Positions 1 to 10,066 of a stretch of 64,000 bases of DNA are shown here, piece by piece. The position numbers were made by a program, and so were the translations under genes. Below the pieces are notes generated by a model. That model saw nothing but the letters and a program-made list of their open reading frames with translations, was not told where the DNA came from and did no database searches. Source of the stretch: Drosophila miranda (taxonomy: Eukaryota > Arthropoda > Insecta > Diptera > Drosophilidae); NCBI RefSeq assembly GCF_003369915.1, contig NC_046675.1, forward strand, positions 26,040,001-26,104,000. The letters run 5' to 3'. Position 1 is the stretch's first letter, and each line of letters begins with the position of its first letter.

Positions 1-184
1 CTTCTTTATTTCTTTACCTCTTGTAAAACTATATTAAAAGTTTTACTTTTAGCTACCATTTGGTAATACATTTGGTAGCATAGTGGGTAGTACCTCCGCG
101 CCTTCCGAGGACGGAGACCGGGGTTCATATGAAAACATAACGGTGTAATTCTTCTTATTTTATTCTGTCCTTATTCTATCCTAC

Positions 185-1590
185 ACCGGTGCACCAGATC
201 AGTGGCAGTCAGCAGCAGCAACAGCCTGGCAACGGCGGACCCAATCCCGGACAGCAGCAGCAGCAACCAAATCAAAATATGAGCAACGCAAACGGTAAGT
301 TTCCCTACCACTCTCCCTCTCTCCGCAAAAGCTAATCCAAATCGATAATCGCCTTCCCCTTTCAGTAACTTCCAATGGCTTCCCGCTCTCCCAAAGCCAA
401 AGCATGAGCTTCAGCCAACAGCAGCAGCTACTGATGGCTCAAAGCCAGCAACAGCAACAACAACAGCAAAGCCCGCCACAGAAGCAGTTCATCACAGTTC
501 CGCACACTGGCGACATGAAGCCGATAGACAGCGATACAGAGGATGAGCAGGAAACGGCTCAGTTGCAATTCCGCAGCAGCAATAATATCTTCTCCGAGGA
601 GGATTCCAATTCCGCCCAGCAAATGCCGCTGGCGAAGGATACCACAGCGACGCATAAAACCCTGAGCAACAATCATATGCAACATGCACTGCCAATGCAG
701 ACACAGTTGCTGACGTTGCCAACGCAACAGAAGCAGCAGCAACATCCGCTGCCGCAACAGCAGTAACCCCAGCCTCAGCCTCAGCAACAACATCAACAGC
801 AGCAGCCACAGACACATCTGCAGCAACATCATCCGGTGTACACCAACTTTCAACAGCAGCAGCAACAACAGCAACAGCCGCCCAACAACAGCAGCAGCAG
901 CAGGTGCCGCCCAACATGCGGCAGCTTCAGACGCAGGCGCAAGCGGCAGTGACTAACACCGCCATGCTGCGGGGTCAGCGCATTGTGTCCGCTTTTGCAG
1001 GTGGTATCGGCCGCCTCTGCCCGGAAAAATGCCAGTCCCGTCCAGATACAACAACAGCAGGAACAGCAAACGCCCCAGGAAGTGCAACACCAGCAGACAC
1101 ATCCCGTATCTGAGGCCTCACAGCATTCCACACAACATGCCGTGGGTGGTGTGGTATTGGTTTTTTTTACCGCCGCCGAGCAGCCCCCTCGGTCCCGGGA
1201 CAGGCAGCAGCGTATCCGGGAGCCGGCCTGGCATATGCATGCTCGCAGCAGCAGCGTCAGAGCAATGCCGGCGCCTACCGCCAACAGCAGCAACTACCGC
1301 ATTTCATTTTTTCTGCACCGCTGGCCTGCCCACCTGCCCCCCAGCCCACCAAAATGCCAATGGGCATTGGACCGAACCCCTCGATCTGAGTGGAGCATCC
1401 TGTTATCCTCCACCGGCGCACCAGATCAGTGCCAGTCGGATGCAGCATAAGCCGTGTGCAGCGCTTTGGACACATGGCCCATCATTGTCGGCCGCCTCCT
1501 CGCAAGAGCAAGAGATCGTGTCCATCTCGTCGCAGACAACGCTCCCCGAGACCCAGACCCTGCCCTATAACCCCCTCTGGTAGAGCATGT
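185..1590 (+). pseudogene. Broken glutamine-rich gene with a retained intron
   Basis: A frame already open at about 185 reads through PTPVHQISGS and a Q-rich stretch to a GTAAGT donor at 295. The acceptor AG is at 364-365, and splicing this 71-bp intron keeps the phase. The next exon, with runs of Gln, the acidic patch PIDSDTEDEQ and FITVPHTGD, hits a TAA at 764-766. Q-rich coding resumes in the same frame to about 890 and then needs frame changes near 900 and 1000. A roughly 37-bp stretch at 186-222 recurs with mismatches at 1410-1446, so part of the gene is duplicated. I do not recognise the gene. The retained intron says it arose by DNA duplication and not by retroposition. Calling it broken rests on the stop plus at least two frame shifts. 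Confidence 0.6.
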
Positions 1591-2099
1591 TTGGAACCAC
1601 GAGTAAGCGGGGGCATAGCCCCGGCAGGTATGCATCCCTGGGCACATGGCAATGTCACCTTGGATTGGGGTAATTCCACTCAAAGTTTTCTTCTCTTCGC
1701 CCGCCTGTCATTAGCCAGCATCCTTTCTACGGTCCTGGTCCTGAACGTACCAGGACCTGCTAACAGCCGCCCTCACGGGTAGAGTATAGTCATACTTCCA
1801 CCAGCGTGTACAGTTACGGCGGGTGCCTATGGCTGTATCCCGATGGCTGACCGTTGGCCATCTTTTACTAGTACTGAGGAGAATTTACCCTTACCAATCT
1901 TGGCAAGCAGCACCATCAAGTGCGTGAATCTTCGTGCTTCTTTACCATTAGTTTTTGAAATATAAAAATGCTAAGTATGATGTACATGGGTACATCAGAA
2001 TGCCGTCATCCTGGACGGCCTCCGGCGGATGCAATTGGTATTGGTTTATACCGGGAGCGAACATTATTTTATTCGACACTTTTATTGGGATCGAAAAGA
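1591..2099. other. Intergenic, no supported gene
   Basis: Short overlapping frames on both strands show no conserved pattern. The right end, from about 2040, is the 3' untranslated region of the minus-strand proteolipid gene; TTTATT (minus AATAAA) occurs at 2075-2080 and is a plausible polyadenylation signal. Confidence 0.4.
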
Positions 2100-2579
2100 C
2101 TACATCTTCGTGTATAAATAAATGGCAACAATCAGCCCGTAGAGACCCAGGACTTCGGCGAAGATGAGGATCAGTATCATGCCGACAAAGAGTCGCGGCT
2201 GCTGGCCTGTTCCCCTGACGCCTGCATCCCCAGCAATGCCGATGGCGATTCCTGCAGCGAGTCCGGGCAGGCCCACGGACAGGCCGGCGCCGAGGTGGAT
2301 GAAGCCGTCGTGAACGGTGTAGCCATCGTTGATAGAGCCCGCGATCAGCACGGAGACGACCAAGCCGTAGATGGCGATAATTCCCGCCATAACCACCGGT
2401 ATGAGAGACTTCATCAGCATCTCTGGCTTGGACACAGCCATTTGGGCAATACCCATGCCGGACACTGCAGTGCCGTAAGCAGCTCCAAGGGCGGGGAATA
2501 TAATGGCAGTCGCGGCCCCAACACCCCCTAGAAAGATCGCATATGGCGGGCTGGTCTCTTGTAGTCCAGCGTCGTACAT
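2100..2579 (-). CDS. V-ATPase 16-kDa proteolipid subunit c (Vha16-2/-3-like)
   Basis: Encodes 159 aa, the usual length for subunit c of the membrane Vo sector, which carries protons through V-ATPase in endomembranes. The protein is four hydrophobic helices in two similar hairpins. The essential carboxylate of the last helix is E142, in [12 protein letters not shown]. The family signatures [22 protein letters not shown] and [22 protein letters not shown] are present. The ATG at 2577-2579 starts the unspliced frame and gives a short polar N-terminus ([14 protein letters not shown]). A second, clearly different member lies 1.6 kb to the right on the same strand. In D. melanogaster Vha16-2 and Vha16-3 are neighbours on 3L, which is the best match for this pair, but I cannot tell which is which. 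The frame is intact and probably functional. Confidence 0.93.
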   Translation of the reverse strand: MYDAGLQETSPPYAIFLGGVGAATAIIFPALGAAYGTAVSGMGIAQMAVSKPEMLMKSLIPVVMAGIIAIYGLVVSVLIAGSINDGYTVHDGFIHLGAGLSVGLPGLAAGIAIGIAGDAGVRGTGQQPRLFVGMILILIFAEVLGLYGLIVAIYLYTKM

Positions 2580-2770
2580 TATCTAAAACCTTTTGTATCA
2601 GATAATAGGTATACGTACAATACACGATTCTACAGATATTGACAGATATTCCAAGGCACTTTCTTTTTTCTAACGAGGGATTAATGGGATTCCTGAAGGG
2701 ATTTCTCCCTGCAATGTACCGCGATCAAAGGTTAAGGTTGAAAAAGATCAAGTTTGATGGTTGTTTCGGA

Positions 2771-3256
2771 TATACAGGATGCGCCATCTTTGGGAGCGCT
2801 ATGTGAACATTGAATAACTTTGACTTATAGGCTATTCACACTGACGACCATCCACCATCCATTTCGGGGATGGTCCGTAAGGTGTAAACTTTGCTTTTCA
2901 AATAACCCCAAAAAAAAGTCCGGAGGCGTCAAATCTGGAGACCTCGGCGGCCAATCAGTATTTCCATTTTTTGATACCAGACGTCCAGGGAATTTTCATT
3001 GTAAAACTAAATTGTTTGATTAACAGTGTTGTATGGCGCAGCGTCTTGTTGAGACCCTAACCTCTCAGACCCTTTTCACCCATTTCGACGATATGCACAT
3101 TGAGTTAGCAAACTGAACGACTATTTTCAATGTACTCCAACACGTTGTTTCGGTGTAAAATTGTTGCAGTTTAACTGAATCGATGTTTCAAAAGCTGGTC
3201 TACTCAAGTCAATCAGATAAAAATGTCAAAGTTATTCGATGGCGCACCCTGTATGT
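2771..3256 (-). mobile_element. Short mariner/Tc1-like element, internally deleted
   Basis: The ends form imperfect inverted repeats: TACAGGATGCGCCAT at the left (2773-2787) and ATGGCGCACCCTGTA at the right (3239-3253), flanked by TA. The minus strand between about 2905 and 2960 reads DWPPRSPDLTPPDFF, the catalytic-aspartate block of DDE transposases of the mariner/IS630 type common in arthropods. The 486-bp length and lack of a long frame show an internally deleted, non-autonomous copy. It lies in the spacer between the two proteolipid genes. Confidence 0.75.
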
Positions 3257-3314
3257 ATATTCCAGAACTCAGCCTACAGACCGTAATCCACAAAAATATA
3301 TCGTGATTATATAT

Positions 3315-3370
3315 TATCAAAGACTATACAATACCTCATGCAACATCTTGGTATTGTATAGTCTTTGATA
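3315..3370. repeat. Perfect 21-bp inverted repeat (hairpin)
   Basis: Arms at 3315-3335 and 3350-3370 are exact reverse complements (21 bp) around a 14-base loop, with AT-rich partial pairing beyond both arms. RNA from either strand would fold into a short pre-miRNA-sized hairpin. It could equally be a palindromic scrap of a MITE. No coding sequence overlaps it. Confidence 0.8.
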
Positions 3371-3379
3371 TTATATATG

Positions 3380-4142
3380 CATATCGTACCGATCGCCTGT
3401 TTGCTCTAAAACTGGTCAACAACAGCTGATCATGCTGGAATTCCGAGTGTTAATGAACCATTTTTTGGTCGGAAGTTGTTGTAGAATTGTCGTTCAAATA
3501 CGGAGTGTACTTGCCTACCACAATCCGAGTTCTCACACATAGCCCACCTCAACTCATTTCTTAGCCACCCAAAATATTGAATCAAGTGGAGGTCAAAAAT
3601 ACATCCGTAATAATGCATAATTGTGAGTTGGCTTATTGGTTGCCATAGGTTTTGTGTACTTGTTTTCTTATTCTTTTAATTTTTGTTTCCTTAGTCCTAG
3701 AGTCGTTTCGATACCATTTCATAGAACAAACTATTACATGAATTCCCTTGACTCCAGCAGCCCAGCATAGTATGGTTCGTTAGCCCTGCAAAGTATGTTG
3801 TTGTGGCCTGTTATGTTAGTTTTGGTCGATATTAGAGGGTGATTGCTGGTTTTAAAGCGCTACCAATTACAGTCGAATCACGCAAATAAGAAACACTCGC
3901 ACGATTGGTGGTTCTCAAATAAGCTGCACCTAGCTTGTGTTATTTCCAGATGTTTCTGCTCCAAAAACGAATTGTACTTTCTGTCTTTCTTGCAGACCCA
4001 AGTACCGACCCGAGTTGCGACCCAGAACGCTTTGCCTTTTTGATAGATAGTCTATGAAGAGATTTGCCGAGGCTCTCAGATGACGTCCTCCCAGAGCATT
4101 CTTGGATTTGCCGTTTAATATTTTTTTATTTTACTGTCAACT
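3380..4142. other. Intergenic, nothing recognised
   Basis: AT-rich DNA between the hairpin and the second proteolipid gene. Short frames on both strands show no family motif, and no repeat boundary was seen. Confidence 0.4.
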
Positions 4143-4175
4143 ATGAGAATCCATCGTGTAAGAATGAAGCCTGTT

Positions 4176-4664
4176 TCACTTAGTGTACAGATAGATGGCC
4201 ACAATCAGACCATACAGCCCCAGGACTTCGGCAAAGATCAGAATCAGAATCATGCCAACAAACAGGCGCGGCTGCTGGGCAGTACCTCGAACGCCGGCAT
4301 CTCCGACAATCCCGATGGCAAAGCCCGCCGCCAGTCCCGAGAAGCCGACGGCGAGACCGGCGGCCAAGTGAATGTAGCCCTTGCGAATGGTGTATGTGGG
4401 CGACAAAGAGCCGGCAATGAGCACGGAGACCACCAGGCCGTAGATCGCGATGATGCCAGCCATCACCACCGGAATGATAGACTTCATGATCAGCTCCGGA
4501 CGCATAACGGCCATGGCTGCGATCCCAGTGCCCGACTTGGCTGTGCCGTAAGCGGCTCCCAGGGCTGAGAAGATGATGGCGGATGCGGCTCCCATGCCGC
4601 CAAAGAAATGCGCATACGGAGGCCTATCAGCCTCATTTACTACGGAAGTATCATCGGAGGTCAT
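4176..4664 (-). CDS. V-ATPase 16-kDa proteolipid subunit c (Vha16-2/-3-like)
   Basis: Encodes 162 aa from the ATG at 4662-4664 ([20 protein letters not shown]). A longer upstream frame is rejected because a TTTTACAG acceptor ends at 4677, twelve bases before the ATG, so a 5'UTR intron lies upstream. Four membrane helices, the family blocks [16 protein letters not shown] and [15 protein letters not shown], and the proton-carrying glutamate E146 in the last helix are all intact. It differs from the other copy at the N-terminus and in the loop after helix 2 ([14 protein letters not shown] versus [14 protein letters not shown]), so the two are old paralogues and not recent copies. It acts as a c-ring subunit of the V-ATPase. 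Paralogues of this kind are often tissue- or testis-restricted, which the sequence cannot show. Confidence 0.93.
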   Translation of the reverse strand: MTSDDTSVVNEADRPPYAHFFGGMGAASAIIFSALGAAYGTAKSGTGIAAMAVMRPELIMKSIIPVVMAGIIAIYGLVVSVLIAGSLSPTYTIRKGYIHLAAGLAVGFSGLAAGFAIGIVGDAGVRGTAQQPRLFVGMILILIFAEVLGLYGLIVAIYLYTK

Positions 4665-4676
4665 CTTGGTTTCAAT

Positions 4677-4690
4677 CTGTAAAATGAACA
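4677..4690 (-). promoter_or_regulatory. 5'UTR splice acceptor of the second proteolipid gene
   Basis: On the minus strand the sequence TTCATTTTACAG ends at 4677, followed by twelve untranslated bases and the ATG at 4664. The matching donor lies further right and was not located. This acceptor decides the choice of start codon. Confidence 0.6.
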
Positions 4691-4806
4691 CAGCTGAATG
4701 TTAGCAAAATAAAAATGTTTCCCTTACTATTAACAATGTTCCAGTCTCGATATTTAGGTAGAACTGATACAGATATGTTGAAAGCAACGAACGACTTTGA
4801 CATATT

Positions 4807-5610
4807 TATACCGGATACTCAAAATGATTATTGGGGTATATTAGATTTGTGGTGAAAATGGATGTGTGTAACGTCCAGAAGGAATCGTTTCCGACCCCAT
4901 AAAGTATATATATTCTTGATCAGCGTCAATAGCCGAGTCTATTGAGCCCTGTCTGTCTGTCCGTCTGTCCGTCTGTACGTCCCTATCAGCGCCTAGTGCT
5001 CAAAGGGCGAAAATCTGTGGCATCCACAATTTCAAAGTTACGAAAAAACAGAAAACGCAGAGTAGTAGAGGATATTTATATGTTCTAGAGTGCAAAATCT
5101 GAACCAGATCGTATAATTATTATAGCCAGAAACAAGAAAACAATTTCATTCTTTCTCGCTCTGTCTCTCTCTAACACACAGGTTTCATGGTCGGTTTTGC
5201 CAATTGCAAAATATGAGTTCAAGGATCTCAGAGCCTATAAGAGCCAGCGCAACCAAATTTGGTATCCACACTCCTGTGATATCGGACCTTGACCGTTTCG
5301 TGTCAAAATTTCACCACACCCCCATCCGCCCCCGCAAAGGACGAAAATCTGGGGCATACACAAATCTCAGAGACTATTAACGCTAGAGTAACCAAATTTA
5401 GTATCCGCACTCCTGTTAGATCTCACTAACGTATATCTCACAATTTCGCCCCACCCCCTTCCGCCCCCACAAAGGACGAAACTCTGTTGCATCCACAATA
5501 TTGCAGATTCGAGAAAACTAAAAACGCACAATCATAGAGAATGCCCGTATCTATCCGGTGGCTGAATCTGGATCAGATCGGATTGTTTTTATAGCCAAAA
5601 GGAACAAATG
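4807..5610 (-). mobile_element. DINE/mini-me (Helentron-type) element, reverse orientation
   Basis: Starts with TATACCGGATACTC and carries, in reverse, the hallmark of the array elements: a TATATAT stretch, the conserved core TCTTGATCAGCGTCAATAGC, then a GTCY microsatellite (about 4950-4980), followed by paired blocks with CCACCCCC and the CT-rich stretch TTCTTTCTCGCTCTGTCTCTC. No coding capacity is seen. It is inverted relative to the six copies in the array and is diverged, with an indistinct right end. Confidence 0.75.
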
Positions 5611-6160
5611 AAACCTGGCGACGTGACGTCCTATTTAGACAAAATTTTTCAATAATAAATATACTAAAATACAAATATATTTCAAAATATACCATTAAAA
5701 CAATGTCTAAAACTAAAACTCTCGAAAGGCTCAACCAACCGATTTGGTGAGCAGCACTAGCACACTGTTGAGTTTTTTTAATCAGACCCTTAGCTCAACA
5801 AACCACACCAATACCACACCTTTGCAACACTAATAGCTGAATGACAATAGACTTTGCTAGCTGCCTAGCTGCAAAAACAGAGACAGCCTTAGGAAAAGCA
5901 TGCAGTGGGAGCGAGAGATATACATATATGCGTCCAGTTGTCTTTCCAGTTGAGCTGGGCGCAGCGCAGCGATTATCGGTTGTTGCACTTTTCAGATCCA
6001 ATTTTGCTGGCTGGCTGTGTTGGAAAACATAATTTTGTCGCAAATCGTGCCTCAATTATTCGACTGACAGCCGGAAGACGTGTCTGGAGACGGCTACGAA
6101 CACTAATTTGGCGTATTGTCTCTCATGCTATTCTTTTCCTTCTCAACAAAGTGAGCAAAA
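5611..6160. other. Intergenic left of the array, nothing recognised
   Basis: AT-rich DNA. Frames at 5795-6055 (minus) and 5841-6165 (plus) overlap and show no motif. The shared array sequence begins at 6161 with TCTAGTGTCATATAG, which marks the left breakpoint of the tandem repeat. Confidence 0.4.
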
Positions 6161-6182
6161 TCTAGTGTCATATAGCTATAAC

Positions 6183-6202
6183 GTAGAGTAGAGTAGAGTA
6201 GA
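6183..6202. repeat. GTAGA pentanucleotide tract, 4 copies
   Basis: Four head-to-tail GTAGA units in the 3' flank of Ago2 copy 1. The same tract has 6, 5, 4 and 4 copies in units 2 to 5, so it is a length marker for tracing unit exchange. Confidence 0.9.
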
Positions 6203-6271
6203 GTGTGCCCCTTACATGATGATAATGATAAAATATACAATTGATGAAATTTATAAAGAATAATCATATTT

Positions 6272-6745
6272 ACAGTCCCCAGGCCTCGAGTGGGGAGCAT
6301 CCAAAATTTAAGTTTTTATTTTCGAAAAAAAAAATCAGAAATTCTGTGTTAAAAAAAAAAAAATTGTTGGTTCCTAGTTAACAATTTTGTTGTTAATTTT
6401 TGGACTTTTGTTATCTTCTGTCCGTTCCGCATGGACATCAATTCTTGAGCCTTTGGTATTAGCTACATCTACAGACTCACACGAAGTTTGGAATGCGTAT
6501 GGTGAAGGTATGGGCGATACCTGAACCAATGACCCAAACCTCCAGATCAAAAATATACAGAGACACGTCAATATTACTCTTGGGTGATAAGCAGTAGTCC
6601 ACTTTCATAGATAATCATTTACACAACATAATAGTGAACATTTCTGGCGGCTTCAAATAAAGAAAGGCGATCGTGATGGTGCCGGGATATCCGAGCAAAT
6701 ACTCCCCCAGTTCGGATTCCCAGTGGCTTGCATCAATATTAATAA
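6272..6745 (-). pseudogene. Inserted gene fragment unique to unit 1
   Basis: Replaces about 10 bp found here in the other units. The minus strand holds coding-like stretches: HWESELGEYLLGYPGTITI with a hydrophobic run near 6640-6740, and a polar tail with FQTSCESVDVANTKG at 6374-6510 preceded by a possible acceptor. A-rich runs lie at 6328-6362. It looks like the 3' end of a membrane-protein gene. I do not recognise it, and it may be a flanking gene captured when unit 1 formed. Confidence 0.4.
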
Positions 6746-6782
6746 TCACTAAATAGGCAGAAGTGAAGCTGTTTTTTGATGC

Positions 6783-9700
6783 CTACACGAAGTACATAGG
6801 ATTCGTCTTCATGAACTCTGGAACAATCAAACGCTTTGCGTACTCCTCCTGTGGAGAACGGAACTTGGTGGAGCTGGAAGAAAAGCGGTCAAGATATTAG
6901 TCAAGACGTTATCAGAACGAATATATGAAACAATAATAGTATTAATATCGCACCCAGTGAGGTAGACACGTCCACGTGCCGCAGCCAAATGTGCCAAATA
7001 TGCCGGAGCCGGATAAGACACTGCGCGGTTGCAACGAGGAAACATGTGACAAAGATTGTATGTCAATTGCTGCAGTACATCAATATCCAAGTTGCCCGTA
7101 TTCTCAATTACGTTGTAACGCGTCGGCTTGGCCGTCCCCTGATTCGCCTGATGGCTGACCATGAAGAACTCCATCTCATTGGGATGGACAATGGTGCGAT
7201 CGACGACGGTTCCCGGATCGACATTGTTGAACTTGTTATATTGCGATGGAGCTCCGTTCGGAAAGAAGCGCGTATGATGCCGCTTAACTACGATGACGCA
7301 GCAAATCTTGGGTTTAATGTGCATCTGAAAGGCGAACGGTCGAGTAGCGATAGAAAATGACAACAAAATCTGGATGCAACGGTTCAAATTACCTTGCAGC
7401 AGGCCGCAGAAATTCCTCTCAACTCTTCACTCTTGATCTTGGGGAACTGACCATCGCCGACACCATCACGGTAATAGATGATGTGCTCGGGATAGGATTT
7501 CCGGAACTGATAATAAACACGCAAGTGCTCCAGGGTTATCGACTCCATGTCCTCGATCTCCTCCAGGGTAGAGCGTTGCAAGCGATATTGCATGTTATAT
7601 GAAGCCCCGAATGGATCATGGGAGGCGGCAACACCCACCACACTGGGGATCTCCCACTGATCGGGCGACGGATGACTCACATCGGCACCCAAAAACATTG
7701 CGTTCTTTAACAGACAGCGCGGGTCATCCCTTAGCTTGTGATTAATACCGTTCAGCTTGGAATTTACCTTAAGTAGAACGTTACCAATACACTGCGGGTT
7801 GCATTTACGCTCGACTGTGATCTGCTTGATGCATTGTGTGAGAATGCCGTGCTTCAGCTCAGCCTTTTGCTTCACGACATCATAACAGCGCCCGACATTT
7901 GGTATAATAACGAACACCAAATCAAATTGATTTTTTTTGAAATCGTGGAAATGAGCATCTATTTCACGTTCGTCCTTGTAATTCCGTATCTCGGTTTTGG
8001 TATCTAGGCAACATCTCCAAAAAAAAAACTTAGTTTCGGTTGTAAAAATAACAAAGTTTTTGTGATAAAAATAAAATTTTCCTAAAATTGAAAATGTGAA
8101 AAAAACCAGAAGAGCATTTACACAAATCGGCAGTTAAGGCTAATGGCAGACATTCTTAGACTTCGATATATCAGCCAAGACACATACACGCACAATGTCA
8201 TGCGACACAACGCGTTGCAACGCTGCTAGGAAAGCCCTGTAAACTGATGTGACACTCTCCGTTGGATGGAACAACATTGGCAACACTGGCACACTCTTAT
8301 TTCGATATTTGGAATGATGGCATCTTCTACTTCTACGAATCACAAGGCGACAACTCTACTTAAACTGGCGAACAATCCTCTACTCTGGTACACAGCCATC
8401 CTTGACGGACAGCGTACAGCTTTTGACGGGCTTTCCTAGGTTTTTATATCGTTAACATCCAAGAGGTTAGGTTAGGTTAAGGCGGTAGCCGGGAGGGGGG
8501 GGGGGATAATCCGAACCAGAGCTTCGTAGCCGTCTTTAAGATCAATGGCGTTTCCGGGATCAGACCTTTTGAAGAAGGAGCGACCGGCGCGTCTAGCGGT
8601 GTTATGACAGGGAGCCGCCAACACAACCTCCAGACACTGCAAGGCTCGCATGGGCTTATCATAAATCTTGTCCTTCATGTAGCTGCAAAAATGGAAAACT
8701 GCACACATTCGGTTCAATTCGTTCAATTCGGTTCACTCACCTTCTTAGTGAGCTCAAATCGACTTCCGAGACCTGTGTCTTCTTGAGCTCCACAGTGTAA
8801 TTCAAGGTACGGCCGTGGCGATCTGTTACCTGGACAACAAGAGGACAAGAGCGCAAGTTTCACTTCAAAAGCACATCAATCTCAGCGAAATATACAACAC
8901 TTACCTTCACTTCTTGGCCCTGGGGGCTGCATTTTAGTTTCACAACTGAGTAGCACGATGCACGTCCATCATATGCGGCAATCGCACCCCCCAAATGTTC
9001 AACTCTGTACTGCTCAAAAGCCTGACGATAGAACTTCTTAGGAAATACTGACGTGATCTTCACATCGTACTGATAGGCCACCGCAGGCATTTTATCCAAG
9101 CTAACGTCGAGATAATTAACAGATACTTGACCTGGTTTTCCCAAAGTTCCACGTTTCATGGTGCCTGCTGGGAGTGGCGGCACCACTTTTTGGGTCTGAG
9201 GGAGCAGAGGCTGCAGAGGCAGACCTCGGTTCTGGGCTCTTGGCCATTTTGGGAGTTCGTCTTGCGGTTTTGGTGGACCATAGAACTGGGAGCCTCCTTG
9301 GTGTTGTTCATTGTGGCCCTGAAGACGCCTTTGTACTGTCTGCTGTTGTTGGTTCTGTTTTTCTATAGGATCGCGGTGTTGTCCGCGCTGTTGTGGAAGT
9401 TGCTGCTGCTGCTGCTGCTGCTGCTTTCCGCCCCAGCCTTCCCCGGCCTTATCGCGCCTCTTCTGACACCTTTGTGTCTGCCATTCTCCTTGCTCCTCTT
9501 CCTGCTTCTGCTTCTCCAAGCCAGAGGCGGCAGGACCTCCATATGGAGGGTGAGTAACCTGTTCTCCAGCTACAGATTCGTGAAGAAGAGTGGAAGAATT
9601 AATGGTAAGTAATCGATACACGGACCTGCGCTAAGTCTAAAGCAAAACAAAATACCCTCAATGGACCGCGATTTATCAAGGTCACGGTTATTTTGTAACT

Positions 9701-10066
9701 ACATTTCAAAGCTTCATTGCTACCCACTTGAAATGGAAACCATCAAGTATGCCTTTGAGTAAAATGTCAAAGTTTACTAATTTTTTTGTTTCTTAAATTC
9801 GAACGAAATATCACCCTCTAGAGGTAGCTTTTCTGATAGAAACATAACTAAAAAGTCGCGATTCATCTAGGGGTCTACTGCTATTTGGCTACATTCTGGC
9901 CGTATATCGCACATTCACAGAACTCAGGAAGGTCCCCTGAAATTGCAACTCATTCCTCCCAAAACGTACATCTTAAAAGTAAACAACGTACAGGCAGGGT
10001 CAAAACAATCCTTCACTTACCTTTTAGTTGATGCTGTTGGAGGGGCTTGCCGAAGTACCGCTTCAT
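6783..10066 (-). pseudogene. AGO2: Ago2 copy 1, PAZ to early-MID replaced
   Basis: Exons by alignment with the intact copy: 10066-10021 (ATG, MKRYFGKPLQQHQLK), 9569-8905, 8829-8741, 8682-8514 (partial exon 4), then foreign DNA 8010-8513, then exon 6 from about 8009 to 7393, 7324-6954 and 6873-6783 (stop TAG). Exon 5, most of exon 4 and the start of exon 6 are gone, removing PAZ, linker 2 and part of MID. Splice sites flanking the remaining exons are intact. The N-terminal frame stays open through a Q8 tract and the N domain and ends at 8472 after IIPPPLPATALT, giving 336 aa. The PIWI half retains GADVSHP, YRDGVGDGQF and PAPAYLAHL but has no in-frame start near the junction. As an Argonaute it is dead. 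Short N-only or PIWI-only products cannot be excluded. Confidence 0.85.
8010..8513 (-). other. Foreign segment inside Ago2 copy 1
   Basis: Replaces about 965 bp of the intact gene. Read on the minus strand it has an 11-C run, GGTTAGGTTAGG in reverse, a TATAAAAA box (8441-8448), a short ATG frame and a pyrimidine-rich CAATTTTAG acceptor-like end near 8083. This resembles the promoter and first exon of another gene, oriented to read into the PIWI half. The source gene is not recognised. Confidence 0.45.

Noticed and set aside
428..874. Leucine- and cysteine-rich minus-strand frames over the Q-rich region
   Set aside because: They are reverse readings of CAG/CAA repeats in the plus-strand Q-rich pseudogene.
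1440..1583. Zinc-knuckle-like RVQRFGHMAHHC on the plus strand
   Set aside because: The first cysteine pair of a CCHC knuckle is absent, and the same bases read as the Q-rich gene's tail in another frame.
6976..7602. Plus-strand frames over the Ago2 PIWI exons, repeated in all units
   Set aside because: Antisense shadows of exons 6 and 7.
7384..7920. Separate 178-aa MID-PIWI protein starting at 7920
   Set aside because: Its first codon is TTG; in complete copies the frame continues upstream into exon 6, so it is an internal part of Ago2.
8465..8479. GGTTAGGTTAGG as a telomere-like repeat
   Set aside because: Only two units, and Drosophila telomeres do not use such repeats.
9127..9612. Leucine-rich plus-strand frame over Ago2 exon 2, repeated in units 2 and 5
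   Set aside because: It is the complement of the Ago2 Gln-rich exon, which is supported by splice phase and family similarity.
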